Shown here piece after piece: positions 26,946 through 39,987 of a stretch of 64,000 bases of DNA. Position 1 is the stretch's first letter. Each line of letters opens with the position of its first letter. Made by a program: the position numbers and the translations under genes. The notes beneath the pieces were generated by a model, which saw nothing but the letters and a program-made list of their open reading frames with translations, searched no databases and was not told where the DNA came from. Source of the DNA: Oryzias latipes (taxonomy: Eukaryota; Chordata; Actinopteri; Beloniformes; Adrianichthyidae); contig NC_019867.2 in the NCBI RefSeq assembly GCF_002234675.1, positions 5,846,001 through 5,910,000 on the forward strand, given 5' to 3'.

Positions 26946-27279
26946 TACTAAAACATGAGACCCTTTGACATCTAGAGGTAAACTAACCAGTTATTCTAAA
27001 AAAATGTTTTAACTTTATTTACAGTGAATCCATTTTATTATTGAGTATATGATGGGGGGGGGGTTATACATGTGAAGTACAAAAACATGAAAAAGAGGAA
27101 TGTTGAGCTGAATATCCATGTTACCTTGCATGCTGCCTGACGTCTAGTATTACTACTTTCTTTATTAATGTAATTATGAAATAGCTATTGTTTATTTATC
27201 AAATGTACTGGTGACTCTGATGAGTGAGAGATTTTTAAATACATTTTTAACAGTTCACCGGTACCTTAAAAAGACACCT

Positions 27280-27539
27280 CTACAATGTTCCTCGCATGAG
27301 AGCGGAACGATGAATACAGCGGTTCGTGTTTCTTCCGAGCTACTACACCGTAGGACCGCGTTGGGGCAGTGACGTGGTGGCTGATTACTAAAGTACATCT
27401 TGGACAGTTGACGCTAATTAAGGTGTGGTTCGGTTATCTGAGCCGTTCGCAACTCACCATCAAGCTTTAATTAATTTGAAACAAGTGATTCTATTTGCTT
27501 TTTTGACCGGAAATTTATCGCTCACTGCTGATTTGCCTG
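27280..27539 (+). promoter_or_regulatory. ykt6 promoter and non-coding first exon
   Basis: A GC-richer stretch precedes a strong donor (TGCCTG|GTAAGT) at 27539/27540. The matching acceptor TTAATCAG at 27808 opens the exon that carries the ykt6 ATG at 27829, so a 5' UTR exon ends at 27539. The transcription start itself is not defined. Confidence 0.5.
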
Positions 27540-27828
27540 GTAAGTTGTCTCGGGCCTCAACCAAACTAGTTAGCATGTTTGGCTAACTTCTTCTGCCGGG
27601 TTTCAGGAATGTAATCGAAAGTAAAATTGATGTACGAATATCTGTCTGATTGATTTCATGTAACATCCACATGATTGTTTTTTTAACTAGCTGGTAATTG
27701 TTAGTGGCAGACAGTATTTTCACTCTTGAAGGAAGTTGGCCCCCTCTCTTGGCCATCCAAGTTGTGTTGGATATTTGGATAATGCTTACTTCTTGTCCTT
27801 TTAATCAGATTTGATCCGAGGGATAAAA

Positions 27829-30800
27829 ATGAAACTCTATAGCCTGAGTGTCCTCTACAAAGGAGCGACCAAATCAAATCTGTTGAAAGCGGCCTTTGAT
27901 CTGTCCTCCTTCAGCTTCTTCCAGCGTTCCAGGTGAGTTCCACTGACCGTAACTAAAGTTTATTTTGACTGTACCGGAAGTAACGCACAGACCGCGTTTG
28001 AACTAGAGGCCTCCATGAACTTAAGCTTTGCTTTGTTGTCATCATTAGTGTGCAGGAGTTCATGACCTTTACCAGTGCCTTAATTGTTGAGCGAACGTCA
28101 CAAGGGACCCGTGCCTCTGTCAAAGAACAAGGTAACACTGAGCTGTTTTTCATTATTATACATTAATCATAGCAAATGCCTTATTGTTATCACAGTGCCT
28201 AGGAAAAACTGTCATTTTTTAAACTATAAATTGTAGTATTATAAGAAGGGAAAAAAGGAATACAAACAGAGAAGAATGTATTGTCGACCTGAAGGAGTTC
28301 ATTGTCTCCAAAGTGCTTTTTATATTCCCACAAATTCATTAGTCTTTTTTATGTAGCTATAATGTAGCTAGGACTATTTTCTAATAATACCTAACAAAAT
28401 GATGTTTGACAGCTAAATGTAAACTTAAAAGGAGACTTTGATACTAAATAAAAATCACAGATGTTAGTTCTGTCTTCCTAATCCACTGTTTTCTTCTTTT
28501 GATGTTTTATATCTTGTGGGGTTTGTATATTAACAGGGGTGGAACAATTGATCGTATTATCAATTTTTGTTCCTATGATCCAACCAGACCTGTCTGAGGC
28601 AAGTTGTTAATTGAATTGACCTACACACTATTCTAAAATTGTTCCAAAATATAATAAATATCAATATTAGAAAATACCATTTAGATTTTACTACAACGAA
28701 AAACCACCAAGTGCCATCTCAGCAGATGACGCACAAGTGATGGCAGCAAAAATGGATCAATCCATCATTACAGTCCAATGTGTGGAAGTTTTGCGAAGAA
28801 CTTGTTCTGTCGACAGTTTTATCAGAAAGCTACATAAGATTTTAAAAATGGAAACGCATGATCTACGGATTTACACGTACCTCTTTAAGCTGAATGTTTG
28901 GCCCACTTTGAGCCTTTCCCTGTTAGAAAAGAGTTTTCATTGTTTTGGCGATTTTTATTTTAATTGTTTTTGTTTTATTTTTTTAGAGTATTTGTGCCAC
29001 GTCTATGTGAGAAATGACAGCCTGGGTGCTGTGGTCATCGCAGATACAGAATACCCACAGAGGGTCTGTTTCACATTGCTTGACAAGGTAAGTACAACAT
29101 ACATTTTTCAAGCAATTGACTAAAGATTTTAAAACTCAAATCCTCTTGATTTCTTTTTTTGTTCTTTCTAGGTGTTAGATGAGTTCTCCAGGCAGGTGGA
29201 CAGTATAGACTGGCCAACTGGTAGTCCTGAAAAAATAAACTACAAAGCCTTGGATATTCACCTGGCTAAATATCAGGTCTGCTTTGCTATACCATTGAAT
29301 GTCTATTCACATATCTGAACTGGAGAAAAGGAATAGTTTATTAAGTTGTAGAGTTTACTATTAGAGAATTTTGCCAAACTTATTTTTCGAAACATGTTAC
29401 TGAGCTGTTTGTTCTTTTTTCCTCAGAACCCAAGAGAAGCAGATGCGATGACTAAAGTACAAGCAGAGCTGGATGAGACAAAGATCATTCTGGTAAACTT
29501 CCCTGTCTTCAGTTTTCACTAAGTTCTGAATTCTTGTACTAAATCTACAGTTTAAAAAAAGCGAACTGGTGTTGCACAACGTGTGCGTATTGTGTATTTC
29601 TGTCCATTTGTGACAAAGTGAACTTGTTCACAGGCATTAAAATTGATTGACGACCATGATGGCGCCGATCTATATCCGTTTGAGCTATTAGCTCCAGCCT
29701 TGGTCGTAGCTAATGCCGAAGCTGACTTCAGGGGCAGTGAACCTGCAGGAATACGGTTGAATAGTCTTTCTTTGTTTAGGAAGGTTTCTAACAAAGTGAA
29801 ATGACCCAGAAATGTCAACCTTGATGAAAACATGTCAAACTCTCTTAACACAGTCAATAAGCTTCAATGCTTACTTTAAATTCTTCTAGCATAGATGGAC
29901 AATCCATGTGAGAAAAAAAAATACCTTTTCATATTTAGAATTCACTTTTATACGGTTATTTTATTTGAGCAGAAATATCTTTTATGAACTATAAAGTACT
30001 CTTTCTTTTTAATATTTTATTTTTCCCTACTTTTCCTTGAAGATTTGGTGTTTTCTGTCGCTGTGAAATAAAACTGTAGAAACACTAAAGCAATTTGACT
30101 TTAAACTAAGAGGTGGAAATAAACAGTGTCTTTGCCATTTTTGAACAAGAGGCTCAAAAAGATGCCATCTGTGGACGTTTAACGGTCAGCAGAACCCGGG
30201 GCTCTGGACGCAGCATCATAGAATGTTTTTCTGGTTCTGATTTCTCAAAACTGCACATCTTTCCCCATCACAGGATTCGATACATACATGGTCCACAAAT
30301 CAATGAATAAAATATTTAATTAACTTTGTGACAGTCCAGTTCTTTCACCTAAATGGATACAATCTAGATATTTGTTCTGTATTTGGCGTTTTCAAAACTA
30401 TAAACAAACATGCCTTTTAACAGAGACACTCTTTTTCTTTCCTACTGACTTTAGATTTCAAGCAGCAACAACGGCTTCAGCTTCAACATTAAAACTGGCC
30501 TTTCGGGTCTTTTAGACTGTAGACTTTAATTTATTCAGGTATTTTTTGCAGTGCTTTGGAAAAAGAAGGGTTTAATAAACACGGCACATCCTTCGCTGTG
30601 GAACGTCTTCAGACAAATGAAATGGATCTGACTTGGTGGAAGCAAGCTTGTGATTGGACGTCTTTTTGTTTAATCTCATGTACAGAAAAAGACGAGTAAA
30701 GACACAACGGGAAGAGAATCTGACAGTTCCACAAACTGATCATGTTCTTACAGATCTATTTTATAGCTTTTTACCAACATAATCTTGTATTTGTGGTTTT

Positions 30801-31500
30801 CAACTGATAATGCTGTTACACGCACCGTCTTTTTTTTATCTGCATGTATCTGAATCCTTTACATCCCCACTTAAAACCTTTTTTCCACCACTAACTGCAT
30901 TTATTCATTTTTCAAACACTAAACTGTTCCTTATTTTTTGAGGCCCAGAATTGAACCACCAACTGATTTAGCTGGTAATTAAATTTTAAGCACCTTTTAG
31001 CAGTTTGTCAATATAAGTTTTTGCATAAATGTGTTCAAAACAACGCTCAAGTGCTATAGTAAGCAATTAATCACTAATATGCTTCACAAATCTATTGTTT
31101 TTAGACGGAATATAAATTTATTAGTAACAAAAATGGAATAGATCGGATAAATATTTGTCCTGTTTTTTTTTTGGGGGGGGGGTCATGAGCTCATTGGAAC
31201 CTCTGTTTCTGTTTTATGATAATAAAGCTGTTGTCTTCTGCAGCACAATACTATGGAAAGTCTGCTGGAGAGAGGAGAGAAACTGGATGATCTTGTGGCA
31301 AAATCAGAGCACCTGGGAAATCAGTCAAAAGCCTTCTACAAAACTGTAAGTCCTGATGACTTTTAGCTCAGCTGTCCTTACCTAAATAAAAAAAAATGTA
31401 AAAGTTGTTCTATTTCTACAAAAAAAACCAAGCGTGGCATGTGTGTTCTTCTATTTACCCTCCAGGCACGGAAACAGAACTCGTGTTGTGAAATCATGTG
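27829..31500 (+). CDS. ykt6: R-SNARE YKT6
   Basis: YKT6 is a longin-domain R-SNARE that shuttles between cytosol and membranes and acts in ER-Golgi, endosomal and autophagosomal fusion. Coding exons: 27829-27932, 28049-28131, 28987-29087, 29172-29276, 29427-29492, 31244-31345 and 31465-31500; sum 597 nt, 198 aa, the same length as human. The longin domain covers about residues 1-130 (MKLYSLSVLYKGATKSN to QNPREADPM-like sequence). The SNARE motif follows (KVQAELDETKIILHNTMESL), with the zero-layer arginine in SLLERGEKLDDL. The protein ends CCEIM: a palmitoylated or prenylated cysteine pair in a CaaX context, as known for YKT6. It is divergent from gck, as in human 7p13. Intron 5 (1.75 kb) is the only long intron. 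Confidence 0.98.
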
Positions 31501-32700
31501 ATGTCTCTGCCTTGTCCTGTTGGGACGCGCCTCTCTCTGCCTTTCTGCTTGTCCTACAACCCCCATCATGCATCAGTCACAAGCTCTTCACAAGGACCTC
31601 GTCTCAGATGGAGCACCAAGACGAGAGCGGGAAAGTGTGGCCGGTCAAAGAGTGCCGTCTCTGGATTGGGACTGATGGGGGCTGAAGGAGTGATGAGATG
31701 TAGTCGGAAGAATTTTAATTTAATAACAAATTATCCTTCACCTTTAAAGGCATCTGTGTGATCAGTACCAGCCGAGGACATGATGGTGTGTGTGTGTGAG
31801 ACTATGTGTACAGGACGTGTGTGGTCAAAATATCTTCAAACCATTTAATGTTGTCTAGATTGAATCTGATCTTAATCTCCTAAAACAGTTGAAACGTAAT
31901 AACCATAATTGTGCTTTTTCCTCATGGAAACAGACAATCTTGTTTATGTAATCATATGTTTTGCAGTCCGATTCTCAACTGTTTTATTTTTTTTTCTTCA
32001 ATCAGAACTCTATAGACCCACTGGGTGGTGCTGTTTGATCACATTGCGGTTTAAATGAGTCTCGTTGAGCTCAATTAAATATATATATAAATATATGAAG
32101 TGTCAGCTTGGGGGTGCGACACCAAAGTCTCTCTGACTTTTACCTACATTTCTTTGAAAAGTTTTGCTTTGCTGGATTTAGTTACAGAATTTTTTTTCTT
32201 TTCTTAATTTATGTGGAAAAAAATGATTAGCATTCCCATTCGGCTGTATTTAAGCGAGGCTTAAAGCTGTTTAAACATGAAGTGTTAAATGTAGCGCTGG
32301 CATCAGTGGGGAGTTTGTGCGTTGTTAAGTCGTCCGGACGGTTGTGTATTTGCCACGCTTCATAAAATGAGTTTAAAGTATGACTCTGAGGTGTGGATTT
32401 TAGATCAGATCACATTCCAGGCTTAAAAACTTTATTTTTGTCACTGTGAGCACAGTTAAGTCTTATAGGGTACATTTAGCTTCTTTGAGAACTCGCCGGT
32501 TTGAGGGGAAGCGATGCCTTTTGGTTGTGTGTTTTAGATGTCTCTTTCACTCCTTTTGTAGATATACATGTGAGGTGCAGACTGCTTTGATTGGAGTGCC
32601 AGTGTGTTTGGAGAAAAATGTCTGTTTGCTCTTTCTGCTTTTACAGTATAACATTGGTGCAATATGTGCAACTCTTTGCAAATAAAGAGGAAAAACCAGT
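31501..32700 (+). other. 3' UTR of ykt6
   Basis: No further reading frame fits. AATAAA at 32681-32686 lies 1.18 kb after the stop and would end a long 3' UTR. The region is AT-rich and has a TG-rich patch near 31785 (GTGTGTGTGTG). Confidence 0.5.
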
Positions 32701-34665
32701 TAAAATATTTCTCACTATACTGACATAACATTAAAATGTATACACACTTTTGTTTTGACTAACACACATAAAGATTGAATTTTTGTTTTTTTTTCAATCT
32801 TTAAGTTAAATGAAATCCTTTGTAAGATTTCTGAACTTCTGTTGTAGTTTCTTTGCAGTTCAGGTCTTACATAGATTATTAAATAGTGCATTCAAGATTT
32901 TTGATCAATGTCTGCTTATTAAAACCAAATGTGTTCAAATACATTTTTGTTTGCGCTAAAAAATTAGATTGGGGGATGATGGTGTAATATTGGTTAATTC
33001 GAGGCTTTTATTTTGACTTCTTTATTTTTGACTTTTAAACAACTGTAGTGTTGTGTACAATGATACCAATATTTTTTGAAGACGCCCAAGATTTTATACA
33101 TTTTAAAATCTAAGATTTATCTGAAACAATTTAATTTATAATTGGCAAAATATAAATTACATTTTTCAATGCTGCAAAGAAAGTGCTCATAAGAGCCACT
33201 CAGCCACTTCAAAGACTGTGCTTTACATTTAAGAGCATGTTAATAAATATATTTGGAACTTAACATTTGTTTTTGTTTTTTTCCTTTTCAACCTCCAAAG
33301 GGATCTAGTAGTTCAAGAGAATGGATGAGTTACAGTGCATTTGTGTCAAGATAATTAAAGTAAATTTTGTACTATTTCAAAAATGCAAAATTTCACTTAA
33401 ATTGTAGTAAATGGCAGTTCCCTTTTTTTTTTGCATTTCAGTAGGCTAGGGCCACCATACAATAAATATATGAGAATAAAATTATAGGAAAATCTAAATA
33501 TTGCAAGAATAAAGTCATAAAATTAAAAGAAGGCAATTATTTATTAGAATGAAATCTTAAAGTTATGATTTAAAATGTCATAACTATACAATAAAATTGT
33601 TTTTTCTTTAAATATAAAGATAAATTTATGAAAATACATTTACAAAAATGTAAGGCAGATTCAGAGAGGTTCTTAAGCAGTGATGTCCTGCAACAGAAAG
33701 AAGCCTAAACAGGTTACATTTGATTGTCTTTGTTGAAACATTTTAAAAGCTAACTGTAAAAACTTTATTTTTAAAACATGACTTTGACCTTGTAAAATAA
33801 TTATTTTCTGAAGTATAATTTTCAATTTCTATTTTGAATAACTGTACGACCTCAGTAAGATTTTGGATTTTTTACTCGAACGTTTGCAACTTCTTTTACA
33901 AAATTTTATAACTTTATTCTTGGAAAGGATTTATTTTTTTTCTCTCATAATTTTACAACTTTTGGCTTTTTTAACAATTTTATTCTAGTAAAATATTGAC
34001 ATTTTACTCATAATTGTACCACTTTATCCTCATAAAATTTTGACATTTACTTATAATTTTACAACTTTACAATTTCTTTTACGACTGTATTCTTATTTAT
34101 TTGGTTGTTTATCTGTTCTGGTGGCTTAAATATCCCTTCCTACTCAAACAAACCAAAAAGATGCATTTAATGACCTCATCCCACTAAAAACGGGGCTTTT
34201 TGGACCATTCGACTCTCCGTAGATTGAAGATCCCAGCGCCAGGTATCAAACGCGAACTCAAAGCATGAAAACGGAGGTGGAAAACAAGTAGTTTTGCTAA
34301 ATAGTCGGATCGGCTGTCTTCTTAACAGTGATAATGAGGGGAAAACACGCTCGAGTCTCTGTGAGGATTTAGCTTTTCTACAGAGTCCAGCTGCTGCAGA
34401 GCCGTAACGTAAGGGTACCGTGAAATTAAAAACTCTGTTGATAACCTTTTTTGGCAAAAAAAGGTCTGCAAAAATTTTGCAGACGCATTTTGTCGACTTC
34501 TTTTCTTTTTCGTTCAAATATAAGTGACATGACTTTGTTTCCGTGTACCAGAAACCAGGTTATTTTAATTTTCGTTTATTGCAGCTGATATTAACGACAG
34601 GTCAAACGAAACCATCAACAACATCCTGCAGTTTCTGTTTATTTAAAGCACAGTTTTTTTTTCAG
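32701..34665. repeat. AT-rich intergenic stretch with opposed short repeats
   Basis: Between 33450 and 33560 the plus strand repeats phrases like AGAATAAAGTCATAAAATTA; between 33880 and 34100 it repeats the complement-like TTTTATAACTTTATTCTTGG and TTTTACAACTTT. The two blocks are roughly inverted and about 350 bases apart. No gene is seen. The last 500 bases lead into the small membrane protein gene and are presumably its promoter and leader. Confidence 0.5.
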
Positions 34666-37152
34666 ATGGTTGAAGTGGAAAAGACTGAACTGCTTTTACG
34701 CACGTTTCAAGGTGGAAATGGTGAGCCTTCCTTCACTTATCACTGTGCTTTTGATTTTAATGTGCTTATCTGCATGTAAAAGATAAAAAAACAAACAAAA
34801 AAGCAACTTTTTCCCCACATAAGCAGGAGAGACTGCATCCATGAAAAAAAAACAATTTATTGCTTTTTTCAAGCAATTTTTAGCTATAAGAAAAAGGAAA
34901 ATACAAGAAAAATACAAATGAAACATTTAAGATAATTACAAATGGATTAAAAAATAAATACAATAAATAGAAACAAGTCGGGACTTAAAATGGAAATTAG
35001 CCTAAAAATCTTATAGACTTGCTTTTGTACACATTAATAAACGCAGTACTTCTCTTAAGTAAACAAACATATATGCACTTATACTGGAGATGAATTTACA
35101 GTTAATTTTTTTTTAATGACGTGTGCTTGTAAATTGTTGTTAAGGATCTTCTTCTTTTTTGTGAAGTTTCCAGTGAAGCCTCCTGTCCTTCCTGCACTGA
35201 GGGATCACCAAACAGCAGCAGTGGAATTATTCCTGGTGAGCTCCACGTTTCCATGGAGTCTGAGCTTTCAACTCAATCTGTGTTTATTTTTGAGAAAAGA
35301 AAAATCACAAAATGACAGACTAATGATCATTTCAGTAAATATAAACAGAGATATCTGTAAATTTAATTATTGTACAGCAGTTCTCCAAAACAAAACATGT
35401 ATGTTTTGGAGATCGATGAACAGACTATGCAAACCTGGACATTTGGAAAAATATAAAAGATGTAAATGCACCAATGTAGTAAGATGTACAGTGTACAATA
35501 AGTAAAATGTTCGCTTCTGTTACGCCCCTTTTAATATCTAGTGGCCCTAGAGGAGCATAACATAAAAAGTAAAGTTTTGGCTACCAGATTGACTTAACAA
35601 AAACACCAGAATAACATCTCCATACAAAAGGTATAACAAATTTATTTACAAATAAATTAAACAACAAAAACTAAAATTCAATCAAAAAGGTTTCAGGGTG
35701 AACCAAGGCCAAAACAACAAACAAAACCCCACCTAACTGAAATCTTGTAATCTTAACGTTAAATCAAAGACAAACACTAACCTCCATAAACTAACAAAAA
35801 CAGGAGAGAACAAGTACTAAAGAAAATAGCAGTTCACCCCTACAGCTTTACTTAAACAAAAGTCCAAACAAAACTACAGAGTGGGCCTAAATACAAAGAA
35901 CTACAAAGTACAAAATTAAATGCAACACACAAAACAGTTGGAGAAGTACAAAGCAAATGGAGAAGAGCGCAAAGCTGCAGTTGAAACCGGCTGCAACCAA
36001 GCTCCATTCTCTCAGGCTGGTGGTTTTAAGGCTGCCTCCATCAGCTTGGGTCCAAATGGAGACCACACCTTTTCCAGCACACCTGAAAATAATCACAAAC
36101 AAACAGACACACAAAGATCCGCAAAAAACACAGAATTCCCACTCTGGTATAAAAGAAAATGCACAAAACCCAGAACAAACAAAACCAAATACGGCCACAG
36201 CCGTAACAACTTCTCAGGCATTAGATGCAAATATACATAAATAAATAAATGTGTAATTATGTGGCTGGAATGAAAGGGTTGAAATAAAGCCTCTTTAGAT
36301 TAAGCGCAAACTGAATGCAAACCACAATAGAAATGTGCAAAAGGGAAGGAAATTTTAAACATTTATTGTCCACATTTTTGGCCAGACCATTCTTGTTTTC
36401 AAATTCTTGTCAGTTTGCAGTGAAAGTGATTTTTATTTTCTGTTTCCTTTTTGGAAATAAAATACCATCTAAATCTGTTTAAAACGTCCTGGTCACGCTT
36501 CCCTGCATTTGACCTGTTGCTTTTCTTCTGTGCAAACAAACGTGTTTTTGAATGTTCAGGGATTGTCGCGGCCACAGTGTTCATCACTTTTTTGCTTGCT
36601 CTCTACACCGTGCTCTGGAGGTGCATGACATCGCCACGGCAACGGTAAAGAACCCACAAAAATGGGATAGTTTGTAACTTCAGTGCGACCTTATCAGCAC
36701 AAAGATCCTGCAGACTGATGTTTGTTTGACAGCGTTTTACTTGTCCGAACTTTGTACAGCAGTTGATCACAAACGCACATTTCAGAGGACGTGTACTGTT
36801 GCGCAACAAACGTCACCAGTATTCCTGTACACCCCCCCCCCCCCCCCCGCGCATTATGTGCCTGCAAACTTTCAAATGCAAATATCCCACATATGCAGTT
36901 CATGTATACTTTTTAAAGTGTATAAATATTGTTTTATGTCTTCTTTATGTACTTGTTTGTTGCAGTTTTTGTTTTTTTAGCTCCTTTTTTTTACTATTAA
37001 ATTATGTCCTGCTTCTCCACTATTCCTTTTAAATTGCCTCCTGGTGGCTAATGATGTTTCTGGATTTGTACTGTGACATAAACAGACATTTGTGTCGTTT
37101 CAGGAAGCGCAGCAAAGTGAGGGCAAGACTGAACAAGAGCTGTGCCGTGTGA
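34666..37152 (+). CDS. Small single-pass membrane protein, unidentified
   Basis: Four exons in compatible phase: 34666-34720, 35167-35235, 36560-36644 and 37104-37152, together 258 nt and 85 aa. The protein starts MVEVEKTELLLRTFQGGN, continues with a short serine- and cysteine-containing segment (SSEASCPSCTEGSPNSSSG), then one hydrophobic helix (IVAATVFITFLLALYTVLW), and ends with a strongly basic tail, RQRRKRSKVRARLNKSCAV. There is no cleavable signal peptide, and the positive-inside rule puts the basic C-terminus in the cytosol (type III topology). The ATG directly follows an acceptor-like TTTTTTTTCAG, so a non-coding first exon is likely. All junctions are GT-AG and the single open phase chain through four exons argues for a real gene. 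I do not recognise the family. Confidence 0.7.
35513..36240. other. Unclassified sequence in intron 2 of the small membrane protein gene
   Basis: A-rich sequence with open but domainless frames on both strands (about 35920-36244 plus, 35887-36198 minus). It starts near GTTACGCCCCTTTTAATATC and has the look of an interspersed repeat, but I found no inverted ends, target duplication or second copy in the window. Confidence 0.3.
36832..36848. repeat. Poly-C run, 17 bases
   Basis: An uninterrupted C homopolymer in the third intron of the small membrane protein gene; its length is error-prone in sequencing. Confidence 0.95.
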
Positions 37153-37501
37153 TATTGTGTCATCTTTTTTTTTTCTTTTCATAATGACGTTCATTCAACC
37201 AGGAAGTTTATTTTCCTTTCACTGCTCGTCTGACTCTGAACTCTGTTCTTTAGAAAAGTTACACCCACCAGGTCACATCAGGTTCTGTTTGATCACAGAT
37301 TTGATTGGGGGGTGTTTCTCAATGTTTCCTCCAAATGTGCACAAATCAAGAGGCAACAGGTTTAACTCCCTCTACTGGCAATTAGGTTTTGAGAACATTA
37401 AATAGTGGTACTTTTTTAGTGTTTTTCACCTTCATTTATTATTTATCGATGCCAAATGAGTTATTTCTCCATTAGTTTCAATTTTTTAATTATAAAAGTA
37501 T

Positions 37502-37790
37502 CTAAAGGCCCACTCTGATCATCTTTTGATCGATTTTTAAAAGTGTTCTCAGTGGTATTTTAAATATGATTATACCACTTTCAGCCATCGTCTTATTGTA
37601 AGACGTACTTTTTGCAGAACCCCGCCCCCTTTCCCATCCTTGTTGCAGGGTGGAGCAGGAAGCTTGTGGTCCGCCCTGCATATTTTCTACGTCTTAAAGA
37701 AGCTTTTCGTCTGCTCTTGATTCACAATGATTTAAATAAAAAAATATTCCCAATTTTTATAACTTAATTTTCTTAGTATATGTTCTCTAT
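37502..37790 (+). mobile_element. TTAA-type element, family A copy 3 (right end lost)
   Basis: It begins CTAAAGGCCCACTCTGATCA and shares TTTTGATCGATTTTTAAAAG and the GAGCAGGAAGCTTGTGG and TCTGCTCTTGATTCACAAT phrases with the copy at 6819. The first base of the TTAA has changed to C and no clear right end is visible; the boundary is approximate. It lies in the 3' UTR of the small membrane protein gene. Confidence 0.55.
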
Positions 37791-38562
37791 CGTCAGAAAC
37801 ATGCAACAAACATGTTAAAAACACAATTTTCGTTATGTTTTAAAACATTCATTCTTGAACACTGGCGATGGTGATGATCAAAAACAGGAGGAGAAGGCAC
37901 TATTTCAAGCTATAAAGAAAAACACACTTAGTGCAGTTTTTGTCGGTTGTTTAAAAATGAGAGATGGCATTTTTATTGATTCCTGTTTTGTTGCAAATTT
38001 TTTAATAAAGTCATTTTTTATCTTTGCAGCTAAAGGTTATACTCATTTCATATTTAAATATGAAATGAGCATTAATATTAATTTTTAACATATTAAAATC
38101 ATCAGCTGTTTCTGTTCTATTTTATCTAATAAAATGTTTATTTTTATGTGATCCAGTTTCCTGTTGTGACCTGCAGTGTTGAGCACTTTGTGATATTTTT
38201 TTCTTCTTTCCGTGAAAAGTGTTGTATAAATAAACTTGCTAACTTTAAACTGAACTTTAAGTCTTATTGATGTAATAGCATCAAACTACTCCAACAATAT
38301 TGTAAATTTATATATATATATATATATAATCGGAATGCTAATCCACCAGAGTAAAATAAAAAAACAAGTGCTTTGATACATTTTAATTCGAATAAAATCC
38401 ATTTTTTAACATATTTAGTTGAGATTTCTAATTGCTCTGCCAGAGAATGATAATTATAAAACATTGAATTGAAAGGGCTCTTTCAGTACAGACAGAAACA
38501 ATGTACACAATAAATTTACCAAAAAATGTAAGATGACAGTGCTTTATTCACACTTACCACCT

Positions 38563-38680
38563 CAATTCAATTCAGTTTTATTTATAGCCCAATATTACAA
38601 CACAGTTGTCTCAACAGGCTTCATACCAGTTATTGTACAAAACATATTCATTATGTGTAGCAACTGACGTTAAACTGTGT
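38563..38680 (-). mobile_element. LINE 3' end fragment, reversed
   Basis: CAATTCAATTCAGTTTTATT, TATAGCCCAATATTACAACA and TTGTCTCAACAGGCTTC match the reverse complement of the 17.9-kb LINE tail. Only about 100 bases remain, so this is a short 5'-truncated copy on the minus strand. Confidence 0.6.
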
Positions 38681-39987
38681 TAATCTGATCTGTGTTGCTA
38701 TCCTCTTTTGGCGTAAAGCTCTTCTGTTGTGTTCTGTGTTTACATTGGTGCTCCAGTCAGATGAATGTGATTCCACTCCGCCCTTGACAGTAGGTTAGGT
38801 AGAGGAAGCAATAAGTTAAATACTAGCTTGGGCCAAAAAAATTTAATTGATTTGAAAAAAACAAACAAGCGGGATTGCAAGAGTCAGATGGTAGTAATTT
38901 CTTTAAATCAAAAACAGAGATGTATCCTATGCGTCAAATTCAAAGTTCCTCTGTTAGCAGTTTCATTTGCTGAACATCTCAGAGCTCAGTGATCTGAAAG
39001 CACATCCTGCTTCTGTTTCTCATCCTCATGCTCGTCAGGAAGCATCTGGCCATAAGCCGTCAGCTTCATCTCCACTTTTCGGAATTCTTCATCTTCCGTC
39101 AGGAAATGTGCTTCTTGGTTTTATTGAGTTCAGCTTCCGCCTCTTCTTTCAGCAAGCTGTGTCTCTGGAGCTGTCTTTCAGACTCCAGTCATTTCCTGAC
39201 TCCTTCAGGAGGAAATTCTTGTTGTACTTCCTCGGTCTGAGCTCAGCATCTTACCCACTTCGATCTCTCAGGTTGGGATGGGCAAGGATTTCAGTGTCCA
39301 GCTGCTGTTGGCATGGAAACAAAATGAAAAGTCCAACCTTTCACCATTTATCTAAAGTAAATGCAGTTTGTGTGTTATGGATTTTTGAAAATATATTCCT
39401 CCACTTTCGAAGCCTCATGTTTACAACTTAAATGAATCTCCTTCAGTTATTCCACAGCCATAGCCAATGCTTAAGCATTTCCGGTTAGTTCCAGATGCTT
39501 CCTTTTGAAACCTTGGACCCGTGCCTCCACCGTTGGATCACACACAATCATATCTCTCAGATTTGTTTTTACAAAACCCTCCTCCTGTGTTGGGCTATAC
39601 ATGTCTGGGGAAACATGGATACAAAGTCTGACAGGCAGTCGGCAAACAAATGGAGCTATCTTCAATCGAAGTTAAAAAAGCTCTAGTCTCTATCTAGCTC
39701 ATGAGGAAGGTCAAACACTTGCATGGACACATTGTTCACATTCACACCTGGAAGCAGTACAAGCAGTTTTACTTGTATGGTTCTAGAGGGTGGGGTAAAA
39801 CTGCAGGGTATCTGTCCCATCCAGATTTCATCCAGTCAGTGCAGGGCTTTGAACCAGTAATGCTTCAGCTGGAAGTCCAAATCTATGACCATCAAGCCAT
39901 GACTCATTTTAGTAATTCCAGCCTGAATGGCTGACTTTACAAGTTGATCTGAGAGTGTGCGGTTTGACACCCTGTGCCTGTATGAAC
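38681..39987. other. Non-genic stretch with broken open segments
   Basis: The minus strand between about 39680 and 38970 has several open segments interrupted by stops and shifts, for example LCIHVSPDMYSPTQEEGFV and EEAEAELNKTKKHIS. The plus strand has one 154-codon open frame (38967-39431) without a domain. This may be an old processed pseudogene or chance; I could not name a parent gene. Confidence 0.25.

Noticed and set aside
35161-35235. Alternative acceptor TTTCCAG seven bases into exon 2 of the small membrane protein gene
   Set aside because: It would put the third exon out of the frame that encodes the hydrophobic helix; the acceptor after GTGAAG keeps a single open chain.
38967-39431. 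154-codon plus-strand open frame
   Set aside because: No domain, no splice context and low-complexity serine/leucine content; the opposite strand looks equally open, so it is not called as a gene.
39460-39985. Minus-strand coding-like phrases, continuing at 41790-42000 beyond the transposon pair
   Set aside because: Short open pieces separated by stops, with no family that I could name; left as unexplained sequence rather than a pseudogene call.
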